Source of the DNA: Stenocarpella maydis
Taxonomy: Eukaryota; Ascomycota; Sordariomycetes; Diaporthales; Diaporthaceae
DNA: 64,000 nt
Assembly: GCA_002270565.1 (NCBI GenBank)
Contig: NQMI01000130.1
Span: 1-64,000, forward strand
Direction: 5' to 3'
Below the pieces are notes generated by a model. It made no database searches and was not told the DNA's origin. It saw only the letters and a program-made list of their open reading frames with translations. Position numbers and translations under genes: made by a program. This document shows, piece by piece, positions 12,431-23,125 of the stretch; position 1 is the stretch's first letter; every line of letters begins with the position of its first letter.

Positions 12431-14289
12431 CTACCTGGGGGCCCGGCCATTATAGTCGTGGCCTGCCTCGGCGGTATAGTTGCCAAAGCAGTCGTAGTCA
12501 TAGTCAATCTCATCAATACGCCTCTGCAGGACAGACACGACATTGTCAAAGGAGCAGAGGCCGTCCGCGTCGTAATCGCAGCCGGGATAGGTGCCATTTA
12601 CGGGGACGACGGCGTCATTCCTGTGTGTGTGTGTGTGCCACGTGTCAGGGAAGTGTGCGTGTGGGCGGTGGTGGGTGGCCTGAGGGGCATATTTGGGGCA
12701 TATGTGGCCCTCGGGGGAGGGCCACATGTCTGCTAAGTACTCACACGATGAAACGCATCTGCCTCGTAGGCCGGTAGGCCGGGCACTCGAGGACCTGCAC
12801 GGTAAAGTGGGTGGCGAAGGGCACGACCTTGCTCGCGACAAAGGTGTTCTGGCCGGTGTTGCCCGCCGCCGAGAGGGGCTCGCCGCGGAACAGGGCGGTG
12901 AGGTTGAAGGCGGTCAGCGTGTCCATGACGACGACCTCGTGCGTGGCGTCGGCGTAGATGCTCTGGTTGAGCGGGAAGTAGGTCGTCGTGTTGTCGCGGC
13001 CCTCGTCGAGGGCCGACTCGGGGGCCGGGAAGCGGCCCGTGAGGCGCGCGACGAACTCCTGGAGGTAGCCCTTGCCCTGGGCGGCGGCCACGGGCGAGCC
13101 CGGGCCGTTGTTGTAGTAGAAGGAGAGGTCGTAGTAGTACTCCAAGTTGAGGTAGTCCTGCTGGGAGAAGAGGCCGCAGAAGGCCGAGTAGCCCAGGGCG
13201 ACGGTCTCGTACGAGCAGAGCTGCAGCATCGAGATGGCGTCGGCGGGCGTGAGGGTGATGCCCGTGACCTGCGAGTTGAGGCGGGCGAGGGTGGCGTTGA
13301 AGGCGCTGCTGGCAAACCTGGCCGCCACGGCGCTGCCGATCGATCCCCTGCTGGAGACGTCGGCGTTGGTGCACGTCTCGTACGGGGCGCCCGAGTTGTT
13401 GACGCCCGAGGCCTCGACCAGGATCTCGATGCTGACCTGGTCCAGGTACTCTGGCACGCCGAAGAAGCCGGCGGCGAAGTTGTTGGCCGTCTTGACCATG
13501 CGGTCCTGGGACTCGGTCCGGAAGACGGGGATGGTCCCCTGCTCGGTGAAGTTGTTGAGCAGCGACCCGTAGAGCTGGCGGTACTCGAGGCCAAGCAGGA
13601 AGTTCTGGCTGCGGCCGAACGGGGTCAGGAACTCGGCGCCCAGCTTGTAGGTCCAGTCAGCCAGGAAGCTCAGGTCTCCCGAGGCGCTGAAGCCGTTCCT
13701 GGTGGCGTTGCGGATCTTCTGCGCGAATGTCGGGGGCGCAGCGTCGCTGGTTGGATACCGGGCTCCATGCCGGTACAGCACGTGGACCTGCACAATGTCA
13801 CACCCATCAGGAATCAGGGGGCTGGTGTCTGGGAGACCGTAGTCTGCAGACGAGACCGAGTACCACGGAGACAGATTGCCCCAGTACTTCTTGAGGTCAA
13901 ACGTCGACGACTGCGACTCCCCGTGAGGCACGGGCGCGACGAGCGGAAACTGGTTGGCCGGCCCGTTGTTGTACGGATAAGACGGCGCCGTCTGCACGGC
14001 AGCGGGCTCGACTCCAGTAGCCGTCGTCCCCGCGTGCCCAACGATAGACTCTCCGGGAAACAGCGCAGTGTCCACGGAGGCTGTAGATGAAGAGGTTAGC
14101 GGTGGCTGGCTCGTTGTTCCATCGAGCCGACATATCAGACCAGGGTTGGATGGAATCAGACGAGTACGCACTGGCCGAAGGAGGGTATTTGTCCGAAGTC
14201 GTAGACCCGGCTTCGGGGGAGTTGGTGACGGGGCTCGCTTGGCTGAGCGCAGCCAGGAGCGCAACGGACAGCAGGCAGATATTGTTCAT
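12431..14289 (-). CDS. Histidine acid phosphatase / phytase-like, secreted
   Basis: Three exons (14289-14172, 14080-12745, 12620-12431) give 547 residues, somewhat longer than the common 440-500 of fungal phytases. The first intron (GTGCGT donor, CTAAC branch) was chosen because it alone joins the signal-peptide frame to the main frame. Residues 1-20 form a signal peptide. The catalytic RHGARYP is at 143-149, where His144 would carry the phosphate. The usual C-terminal HD appears as His420-Glu421 (ATHEVVV), so the acid residue differs from classical phytases. Several NxT/S glycosylation sites and paired Cys fit an extracellular enzyme. The end motif NDAVVPVNGTYPGC is typical. It would release phosphate from phosphomonoesters; whether phytate is the substrate cannot be told. 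Confidence 0.9.
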
Positions 14290-14404
14290 TTTGCAAATAT
14301 ATGCTTGACCGTCCACGTTGTATAGCCAGGGCGGATACTCGAACAAACGGCGCCGTGGAGACGAGGGTCCCGGAAAAAGCTTGTTTGTGCTTGGCGACCG
14401 AGGT

Positions 14405-14420
14405 GGTATTTAAATACACC
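14405..14420 (-). promoter_or_regulatory. TATA-like palindrome upstream of the acid phosphatase
   Basis: The segment contains GTATTTAAATAC, a perfect palindrome about 120 bases before the ATG at 14289. It is placed where a TATA box for the minus-strand gene is expected. Confidence 0.4.
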
Positions 14421-15102
14421 ACACCCCGGCCCACCTTCTTGTTCCCGAGCTGCCGGAAATGAGATGGATCGTGAGCGTGGGTGCCGCTCTTGGGCAGGCA
14501 TTGGCCTATCAACAGCGTCGTCTGCTGCATGTGCCAGGCCTAAATATGCTTGAACGCCATGGGTTCCATGGGTTACTCCACTTGACGTCGTAACTCGCAG
14601 CCAGCGTCTACATACTTGGTAGTAGTGTAGATGGGCTCCTTCACCGCTTTAACCCTAGCTCTTGCTTTTGGATTACCAGGCTTTCGGATCGCGCCCTGCC
14701 AGGAATCATGATGTCTTGCAAAAGCTGACGTTGACCCCCCCCCCCACATGCAGACTCGTGGGCACCATGGGTGTGATGACTGGCGGAACAACTAACTTCA
14801 GCCATCGACGACTTGGAACATTGATGTCATCTGGGTGAACTTGTAAATCGTGAACAGCACTATCTGGGCCGTGGGACACTTGCCTTAGCTTTCCCAACTT
14901 CAAAGGTCGTGGGAAGGCCATGGGAAACTGGCAATTCATAATTCTCTCAATGTGCCCGGTAAATTATGGATCGAGTGGGCCAGAGCTGCCTGCGAGGCAA
15001 TGAATTGCCCTCCTCAACCCTTCTGACCGATGCCCTACTCAAACCCGCCAGCCTGGTCTTGACCTCCAACGCCTAATAAGCGGTGCGGACATCGCGCCCT
15101 CG
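14421..15102. other. Intergenic region, no gene recognised
   Basis: No credible coding frame. A ten-base C run lies near 14740. The stretch separates the 5' end of the phosphatase from the 3' end of the next minus-strand gene. Confidence 0.55.
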
Positions 15103-15897
15103 TCAGCCATGCGTCTGGTATCTGCTCAGAGCACCAAAGTCCCCGCGCGAGTACGCCTGCATCACGTCGCCAAACTCCCCATCGGGTATCCGTATCTTGC
15201 GGAGCCCCAGGCCGTCGTCGTAGGCCAGGACGTTCGGGTCAACACACTGCTTCTCCGTGGAGGTCCGGGGAGGAACCGGGTGGAGGGACGGCACAGAAGG
15301 CGGCAGGTTCGGGTCCGGGTCCGGCTCCCCGAGGTGCCTTGAGAACAGGAACGCCACCCCCATGTCAGTGTAAGAGCAGGCCACACACAGCGAGCAATGA
15401 GGGGCTGTGATAGGGGCCGAGGGGGCGGCACTCACCACTTCGCCGAGCACCCGTCGGAGATGTCCAGGCCGGGCGGGAGGAACAGCTGGCACCGGTCGGA
15501 CTTGGTGCAGCGGTCGTAGTCCTGGGCGGCGGGGTCCTGGACGCAGCCGGACCCGTTGGCGAAGATGGTGGTGGCCGTGATGCGGTCGGTGCCCACGCAC
15601 AGGCTCTGGCAGAACGGGTTGGCCGCGTGGCAGCACTTTCCCTCCTCGATGTTCTCACACATGATGTGCTGCGTGTGCGTACTGGTTAACTATCGGAGGG
15701 GGTTTGGTTTTTAGTGGAGGGGGGGGGGGCCGGATGGGAAGACGTTTGCGTGTAGTTATGAGGCAACGCCCAGGTCGAGCACGTACAGGTAAAAAACCGT
15801 AACAGCCTCTGGGGTCGGCGAAGAAGACGAGGTCGAAGGCCGAGGCCATTCCCATGAGTACCAGGAAGGTAATTTGCAGAAATACTGGACGATTCAT
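15103..15897 (-). CDS. Small secreted Cys-rich protein, unknown function
   Basis: I do not recognise the family. Three exons (15897-15787, 15668-15436, 15337-15103) join in frame through introns of 118 and 98 bases with GTACGT and GTGAGT donors, giving 192 residues. Residues 1-20 (MNRPVFLQITFLVLMGMASA) form a clear signal peptide. The second exon is Cys-rich, with spacings such as EGKCCHAANPFCQSLC followed by three more Cys over about 40 residues, suggesting disulfides. The C-terminal part is Pro/Asp-rich, then mixed. Size, signal peptide and Cys content resemble fungal effector candidates, but that is inference and no known effector motif is seen. The acceptor choices rest on frame continuity. 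Confidence 0.68.
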
Positions 15898-16631
15898 GGT
15901 GGGCGACGCAGTTGGTGATCGACGGGTGAAAACCTTTTGCTGTTTTGGGCCTCGATTCGTCGAGGGCTGAGTTGGCAGGTCTGGGCTCCGGCCAACGAGC
16001 TTTCGAGACGGAAAAAATGAGTGAAGAGTCGAAAGAGTCTGAAGGTCTGAAAAAGCCTCGAGAGCTTGGGGTTTGAGATGACAGTCGCAGGCTCTGGTTA
16101 GCCAGTGATTGTCTCGAGACAATGCAAGCCTGGGATGTAATCTACGGTGGTTGACGGGTGAATTGCTGGCAGAGTCCCAACAAAATGTAACGGAGAACCT
16201 CAAGTCTGAAGTGCTTGTTGAAGAAGTGAGCACCTACTTCAAGTACCACCTGGTCACGCGTCTGTAAGGAGAACCAGTAGGAATATCCCAGTCACAGGCC
16301 GTCAGATAATTAAACCCTCCGAAAAACCAACGTCATGCTTGAGTATTAAGTAACTAATGGGCCATCATAGGCGGGATATGCAAGAACGATCTGTCCTACT
16401 TCCGAGCCCTCTCCTGCCACCTGCCTCTCTCTCTACGTCGAGCACCTTTATAAGACGACAGCTCACCTCCTCTCGAAGACCACTGGCACCGCCCTGGCTT
16501 CTTCAGTATTTATTGAATCATCTACACAGCTGCACGCCCAGCGGTAAGACGAGTGCCCGGCATCTCTCACCCTTGCAGTGGCTGCCACACACCTTCAAGC
16601 CGTCGACGAACAGACGGAGAGGTCGCCAACG

Positions 16632-16663
<32 letters not shown>
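16632..16663 (+). repeat. Poly(A) tract, 32 bases
   Basis: An uninterrupted run of 32 A. It could be the tail of an old retrotransposed copy or a simple homopolymer; no coding sequence or target-site duplication is obvious beside it. Confidence 0.85.
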
Positions 16664-16667
<4 letters not shown>

Positions 16668-16956
16668 CGGAGGTCACGCCATGATTGGGGCGGGACGGCT
16701 TGATATACTGCTAGGGAAGCCTGACCTGTTCGGTTGGAAATCCTGGTCTCTTGGCTGAATTGGCTGTTGGACAGCTGACCAGTGATGCTATATTGCCTAG
16801 CAGTATTTAGTATGTGTCAATGACTTCAGGATCACTTTGTACAAGTCGCCGATCGACCAAGCCGTCCGACAGTCCAGGCCCAGGCAAGGCGAGAAGTATG
16901 ATTTACTAGAATATCATATCCATTCCTATACATATGTATCGTGTACCTATTCCCTC

Positions 16957-16970
<14 letters not shown>

Positions 16971-16992
<22 letters not shown>
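16971..16992 (+). repeat. AT dinucleotide microsatellite
   Basis: Eleven AT units in a row just downstream of the 3' end of the minus-strand NRPS-like gene. Confidence 0.9.
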
Positions 16993-16994
<2 letters not shown>

Positions 16995-17006
16995 AGTCAT
17001 ACGTTC

Positions 17007-20000
17007 CTAATCCACCCGCCAATCCTCAGCACGTCCTTCGGCCCAGCGGCCGACCTGCCTCATGGTAAGCGAGACCATCTCGGCCCTCCGCGGCGAACCT
17101 CGCCCGGACCCCTCCCCCTCCCCTGCCCCCCTCGCCTGCCCCCGTACGCCGCCTTCCAGAGGTGCAGCAGCGCCCGGGCAGGGTGGTCCCGCGCCTCGAG
17201 GGCCCGCTCGAGCCGCTCGACCCACTCCGCGGCGGGCACAACGCCGATGGCCTCCGCCGCGCCGCCGCGGATCCACTCCAGCATGTCGGTCCACTCCGGC
17301 TCCTGGTGCGGGTTGACGACGTGGTAGACGGGCGTCTTGTGCATGTGCTGCGAGCGCGACTGCGAGAAGCGCTGGCCCGGCGCGCGGGGCGGCTCCGGCG
17401 GCCCGCGGCTTGTCGCGATCTCGAGCACGCGGGGGCAGGCGTCGACGGGAGCCAGCGAGCGCCTCGCCGGGGAGGTCCGGCAGGCACCCGGACGCGCGCG
17501 CCGCCGACAGCATGAGGGGGTACGCCTCGGCGGCGCCCCACGCCCCCGTCCTGGAGCTCCCGCACAGCTGGCCCACGCGCGCGATGATGATGGGCGTCCG
17601 CTCCTCGCCCGCGCCCGGCGACGCCGGCAGGCTCGACGTGCCCGACGGGATCGGCGTCGCGAAGCTGCCGCTCACCCTGGCCGACGCGAGGATGTTCTCG
17701 GCCACCCACTTGGACCGCGAGTAGCCCAGGGGCGAGGCGTCGTCCGGGTCCGAGCTCAGCGTCTCGCTGATGGGGCTGTCGCCCTTGGCGGCCGACATGA
17801 CCGCCGCCGTCGACGAGATGAAGACGAAGCGGGCCGCGGAGCTGCGCGTCGCGTTGCGGAGCTCCAGGAGGTTGGCCAGGCCGCCCAGCTGGTCCTGGAA
17901 GGACCGGAGCTTGAGGCTGAAGTTTACCGTCCACGCCGAGTGGATCATCAGGGTCGCCTCGCCTGCTAGCTTTTCCCACTCGGGGCCTGAGAGGCCGAGC
18001 CTGTCATCCTGGAGTCTGCATGGGAGGCAGGCCAGCTTGCTGGCCTTGCCAGGCGGCATTGCTAGGCTGCGTGACCTGAGTGATGCCGCAACTCTCTCGC
18101 TTGCCTGCTCTGGGCTCTCCGCTCGGACGAGACAGTAGACCCGTGTCACGTCCGGGTCGTGGAGCAGGATTTCCAGCATATGCGCCCCCAGAGCCCCCGT
18201 CGCACCTGTCAAGACAACCACACGGTCCACCCGATGGTCGAAAGAGCCCGCGGGTGCGTGTATCTCCAGTCGGTATTGCTCCACGAGGTCCAGCATGAGC
18301 TGTTCGTCTTGGCCCTCTTCATTGAGGCCGTCTGGGATCGCCGGCCCGGACACCCGACACCGCAGGATGTACTTGGATAGGCCCTCTATTGTGCCTTGGT
18401 CATAAATGACATTAGGCGGCAGTGGCACGTCCGAGTCGAGAAAGAAGCTCTTGGATATTGTCTTCCTAAGCCGTGAGCAGGTGATGGAGTCCACGCCCTG
18501 GGCGAAGAGATCCGTCTGAGGGTCGATGCGTCTCCCCACAGCATCGTCGAAAAGGTGAACCAACTCATCCATGACCTTGCTGTCGGCTATCATTTTCCTC
18601 TGTCCACTGCGATCTGGAGTATGGCCGTCGGCGCGCTCGATGTCCTCGGCGAACATTTTCTCGGCCTGTCGTCTCAGAATAGTGCCTTTGCTGCTCTTTG
18701 GGAGCTGGGGCACCTTGCCATCTCGGCTCTTCACGACGGTTATTCTACTTCTCGACAGCCGTGCATGACTTTGAGTTTCCTCGTTCATCTTCTCAACGGT
18801 GGGCCATAGGTCCTCAACGGCTTGGTCGCCTTGACTAAGATCGAGATGCGGCTTGGGAAATACTAGAGCCCCGGGCATTTCTCGGCCAGATCCGAAAATC
18901 ATGATGTCGCTCAGGATTCTCCTGCCTACTCTAGACGCCAGCAGCTCGCCTTCTACCGGAGCTGGGTCGAATTTCTTGCCGTTTAGTAGCGTGATCTGCG
19001 CATCTGCACGGCTGTGGTAGCGCCATGCATTTGTGATGGTGGGATGGCGCTCGAACAAATCAGATGTCGCAAACGAACCATCAGGGCGATTAGTCTTGGC
19101 CCGGTGCGGCCATTTGGGCTTCACAACTAACTCGAACAGCGACTGCTCGCCGTCCCCTCCTGCTTGGGGCTCAAAATCGTAGTAGTCCGGCTGGAGGGAG
19201 GAATCAGCACGGAGATAGGACCACTCGCTGTCAGTGCTATAGTCCCTGCGGGAGGAAAGCAGGAAGCCACACTCTGCACTGCCAAAGCGAGAAACGAGCT
19301 TCACATTTCTGGAAACCAGGTACTCGCCAACAGGAGCCGGCAGAGCGGCCCCGCCGACGCCCACCAGATCCATCTGCTGCAGAAGCTCGAGGCCTGAGTC
19401 GTCGCCGCCGCCAGGGCTGGCCGGGTCGCCGCCGAGCATCTGGAGGATATAAGGGACGCTGGTGAAATACCTGACCGGGCAGGCGTTCGCACGGTAATCA
19501 TTTGCGCGGCTGACGGCTCGCTGCACGTTGGCGGCGGTTATGGGCTGAGTGCTGGGGAAGAGGTGGATGGTGGCGCCGCTCGCCCAGGCGCGGAAGCAGT
19601 CAGCGATACCGCCGTGATATAAAGGAGTGGTTGAAAATGTGGCAGCACTGCCGCCGCCAGGAAGACGAGGGAGGACTCCGGCCGCGGCATGGTGCGACTG
19701 GGGGATGGGTTTCGGAAGGCCTGAAGAGGTGCCTGATGTGTGGAAAAGAAAGGCTATGCCGTCCGGCCTGACAGATACGGGGATGCTGGCCGGGCCCTGT
19801 TCGGGCTTGAGGTTGTAGAGGATGTTGCTGATATTGATGGCCAGGCTGCCGCCCTTGGGGCTCTTGGCCTTGTCATAATTCCTGGCGTCGGCGAAGACGA
19901 CCGAGACATTGCACGTTGAGCACAAGTGCTGGATGGCGGATCGCTCTAGGTGCGGTCTGGTGATGGTCACGGGTCAGGGAGCGAACTGGGACGCGGGATG

Positions 20001-20580
20001 GAGTGTGCCACATACGCCAGGATCATGACGGATATTCCCAGGCGCATCAGGCCCAGCCAGGCCAGGATGAACTCGGAGGTGCTGGAGCAGAGCAGGCCAG
20101 CCGTGGCAGAGGCCTTTCGGTCAGACACCTGGAGCCTCCGGCGCAGGCGAGCTGCGGCAGCCAAGGAGTACGCCCTGAGTTCGCGATAGGTGAAGTCTGA
20201 GGCAAGGGGGTGAGCAAGGAACCACTTGGCCGGCCTGTAGGGCCGGGCACAGAGACGGCCAGGGCAGGCTCGAGGGCATTGGAACTGGCCGTTGTAGATT
20301 TCTCTCTCCTTATATGCTACGCACCTGACTTGATCCCCCTCCCATCTTCGGCAAAACACCCGCCGGGGAAGTTGACGGCTGGCCTCTGCGTGAGATGCTC
20401 GGCCTGCTCGTCTATGAGGTGGTTGACGGTGTGGAAGGGGTGCGGGTGGTCTGCATTCCACCTCGCCGCCTCGCCCAGGGTGCAAGTGAAGTAGTTGGGA
20501 TGGTCATCAGCCTGCTCCATGGTGGCGAGTGCGGAGTCCTGAATCCCAGGGTGGACATTGGAGCTCACTGTCTTGGGCAT
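17007..20580 (-). CDS. NRPS-like A-T-R carboxylate reductase, C-terminus frame-disrupted
   Basis: Adenylate-forming reductase: it would activate a carboxylic acid as AMP ester, load it on a carrier and release it as an aldehyde with NAD(P)H. Exons 20580-20325 and 20196-20016 join the long third exon from 19956 through introns of 128 and 59 bases. The start could instead be the Met at 20520. The A domain has the A3 loop HTSGTSSGLPKPI near residue 218. The carrier domain has QGVDSI with the pantetheine Ser at about 636. The reductase domain has the Rossmann motif LTGATGALGA (about 728) and the catalytic pair in YSRSK (about 891-895). Near 17440-17460 the frame shifts (LPDLPGEAL, then VDACPRVLEIA), and it shifts back near 17090-17130 to end at 17007. 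G-rich runs surround both points. Substrate unknown; an aldo/keto reductase starts divergently upstream. Confidence 0.85.
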
Positions 20581-20581
20581 T

Positions 20582-20618
<37 letters not shown>

Positions 20619-21466
20619 ACTGTATCATGGGGGTCACGACAATATCCTAGGGGTTCTCGGTGTGCCACCACGCCGCCATCCAGGTGCGTCGTCTGTCCGT
20701 CCTGCCCCGGGTGCCAGACCCCCAAAGTCCTTTCTCACGATAGTTGGTTAAGTAGACAGCAGCCGAGGGCGAGGGGGTTGGGAGGGAGGACCCAGGTGCG
20801 CAAGGCCTGGATCCCCCCCCCCCCAGTCCAGCGTGCATTGTGAGGTCAAAGGTCGATGGGCTTCTAGACCGCTCGGTTCCTTGAGACGGTCTCGGGGCTA
20901 TCTTTGGTTACAGGCTTAACGGCCGACATGGTGGCGACCTGGACAAGGGCGACCAGATTCTGGAATCCGGGGGCCCAGCTGGCCAGTGAGAATTCAAGAA
21001 TCATGGCCAGCTTGTCCTGGCTGTCGACGGGCCGAGCCACGACTAAGAGGCAGTCGATGAGGTCATGCTGCTGCTTTCGGGGAGCACAAAACGCCTCACA
21101 TGGCACATAGCATACACACACCTCCGTTGGAGTTTTGGCGCAGATGGCCAGGATGTAATACACACAAGGTGTACTACACAATGGGCATGCATGCGCAAGG
21201 AATGTGCATGTTCCTGCCCCTCCTCCCTTGGCTCTAGCTCCTCCACATCTCCACATGGCTGGTCACTTGCTGCCTCATCCACTCAGCCCCTCCACTCCAT
21301 CAATAGTCGTGTCCTCACACACTTCATTGATTGCTATTGGCGCCTTATAATATTTATTGCTTGCAGGGCCACTACACCTCGCGCCCAAGCAACGAACCCC
21401 CCCCCCAAAAAAAAAAACAATATTAAGAGGCAACTGGATTCCACCGTAACCAAATTACAATCGAAA
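20581..21466. promoter_or_regulatory. Shared divergent promoter of the A-T-R and aldo/keto reductase genes
   Basis: The two genes start 886 bases apart, pointing away from each other. On the aldo/keto reductase side an ATTGG (inverted CCAAT) and TATAATATTTA lie at about 21336-21356, roughly 115 bases before its ATG. A GT repeat adjoins the A-T-R start. A run of 11 C is at 20814-20824. No specific regulator site is recognised. Confidence 0.5.
20583..20615. repeat. GT/CA dinucleotide microsatellite at the A-T-R gene start
   Basis: About sixteen GT units on the plus strand end two bases before the minus-strand ATG at 20580. Read in frame upstream they would encode a His-Thr repeat, so the true start is taken downstream. 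Length changes would alter the 5' UTR. Confidence 0.9.
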
Positions 21467-22453
21467 ATGGCCACAGCCAGCCGCTCCATCGCCGACGCCC
21501 TCCCCATCCCAAACTCCCCCTCGAGGCCTCCCATGCCCCAGCTCGGCCCCGGGACCTACCTCTCCCCGCCAGAGCTCACCCTCCGCTCCTGCCTCGCGGC
21601 CCTGCAGGCAGGCTACCGCCTCATCGACACGGCGCAGTACTACCGGAACGAGGGCGAGGTCGGCGAGGCCATCCGGCGCTCCGGGCTGCCGCGCGGGGAC
21701 GTCCCCGTCACCACCAAGGTCCTCGAGCCCGGGCCCGACGCCGGCGCCACCTACGCCTCGTGCCTCGCCAGCGCCGAGAGGGTCGGCGGCCCGGGGGGCT
21801 ACGTCGACTGCCTCCTGATCCACTCGCCGGGGGGTGGGCGAGGCCGCGAGGAGGGCCATGTGGGCCGCGCTCGGGAGGCTCTACCGCGAGGGGGAGGGCG
21901 AGGTCGATCGGGACGAGCAACTTCGGGAGGGCTCAGATCGAGGGCCTCAGGGGTGCAGGGGAGGTCTGGCCGCCCCACGTGAACCAGGTCGAGGTGAGCT
22001 CTCGCCCGCCCGGGCTCCCGCCCTGACGACGCTGCAACAGCACCACCGGCATCACCAGCACAGGCAGGCAAGCAGAGGAGCTAACATGGCGCCCCCGCCC
22101 CCCGCCCCGCCACCCAGCTGCACCCCTGGCACCAGCAGCGCGAGGTCGTGCAGTACTGCCGCGCCAGCGGCATCGTCGTGCAGGCCTACTGCCCCATCGC
22201 CAGGAACAAGAGGGCCGGCGACGCGACGCTCGCCAGCATCGCGGCGCGGCTCGGCGTCGCCCCCAGCCAGGTCCTCATCCGCTGGTCCCTGCAGAAGGGC
22301 TGGGTGCCGCTGTCCAAGAGCGACGACCCGGCCCGCATCCGCCTCAACTGCGACATCTTCGGCTTCGAGCTGGGCGCGGCGGACGAGGCGCTGCTGGACG
22401 GGCTGGACCAGGGCCCCGCGGGCGCGCTGGTGCAGGCGGTTGATAATGACTGA
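21467..22453 (+). CDS. Aldo/keto reductase, two apparent frameshifts
   Basis: NAD(P)H-dependent reductase of the aldo/keto reductase fold. The ATG at 21467 follows an A-rich leader. Catalytic residues are visible: Asp54 and Tyr59 or Tyr58 in LIDTAQYYRNE, Lys84 in TTKVLEP and His119 in LLIHSPGG. Later family motifs are present: AMWAALGRLYREG, SIGTSNFGRAQIEGL, HVNQVE, and after a GT-AG intron (21994-22117) LHPWHQQREVVQYC, QAYCPIA, PSQVLIRWSLQKGWVPL. To read all of them the frame must shift by one base near 21829-21834 and again near 21890-21898, both in G runs. The gene is divergent from the A-T-R reductase, so it could reduce the aldehyde that enzyme releases; this is inference. Confidence 0.82.
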
Positions 22454-23125
22454 TGGGTGGTGTGATCTGGACTTTTTTTTTTTTTTTGTTTGTGAAGGGT
22501 GCGGCCCGGGGATATTCTGAGTAAGTGACGCCTGGACTGCTGATAGATAAAAGATTAGCTGCCTCATGGTAGTCTCGTACAAGATCCAGGGCGGGTTGTG
22601 CGCGGCCCCATCATCAGAATCCCATCTACGGCCACGGGTATTACAATACACCCCGAAGAAGCAACTTAATTGCAGTAGTACTTAGGTCTCGTGCGATGGC
22701 CGTGGCGGGAATGTCAGTCAACCCCTCCACTGACAGTAGCAGCCACGCGAGAACAAAGTGACAATTCGGTAGTCAAAATTGACAATGTCGTGTTGCCACG
22801 TCTAGGTGTGGGTATAGGATGCCAAGGCCCGCAGTTGTCAGATGGGATACCGTGCTGCTCACGGGCAGTCAAGACAAGTCTTGAGTTCACCTACCGCCAG
22901 CAATACCAAGCATGCCATTCAAGTTGTGCTCTACTCTAGAATCATTGCCAACCATTCCTCTTTTTCAAGAGATCTAACCCCTCCCACTCCCAAACAACCA
23001 TTGCGCCACGGCCCGAGGAACTCCCCACATCCACCGCCTCAACAGCCCCGGATGAGAACCATCCTGACCTCCACCACCCACCAGAGGGCAACCACCCAAG
23101 GACACCCCGCAAGGCCCAACTGTCC
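22454..23125. other. Convergent intergenic region
   Basis: The 3' ends of the aldo/keto reductase and the DUF1275 gene face each other here. A T-run of about 15 bases lies near 22472. No coding frame is convincing; the longest plus-strand frame runs antisense into the DUF1275 gene. Confidence 0.55.

Larger units (their letters stand above)
15898..17006. other. Intergenic region with homopolymer and AT microsatellite
   Basis: No gene is recognised. The region includes the A32 tract at 16632-16663 and the AT repeat at 16971-16992, annotated separately. A pyrimidine-rich plus-strand stretch occurs near 16380-16520. Confidence 0.55.

Noticed and set aside
12693..14090. 465-codon plus-strand open frame
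   Set aside because: It is antisense to the histidine acid phosphatase; its Val/Gly/Arg-rich composition is what a GC-rich shadow frame gives.
16632..16663. A32 tract as proof of a retroelement
   Set aside because: No reverse-transcriptase-like frame, processed gene copy or flanking duplication is seen beside it.
20507..20725. Frames with His-Thr or Val-Cys repeats
   Set aside because: They are translations of the GT/CA microsatellite, not a protein domain.
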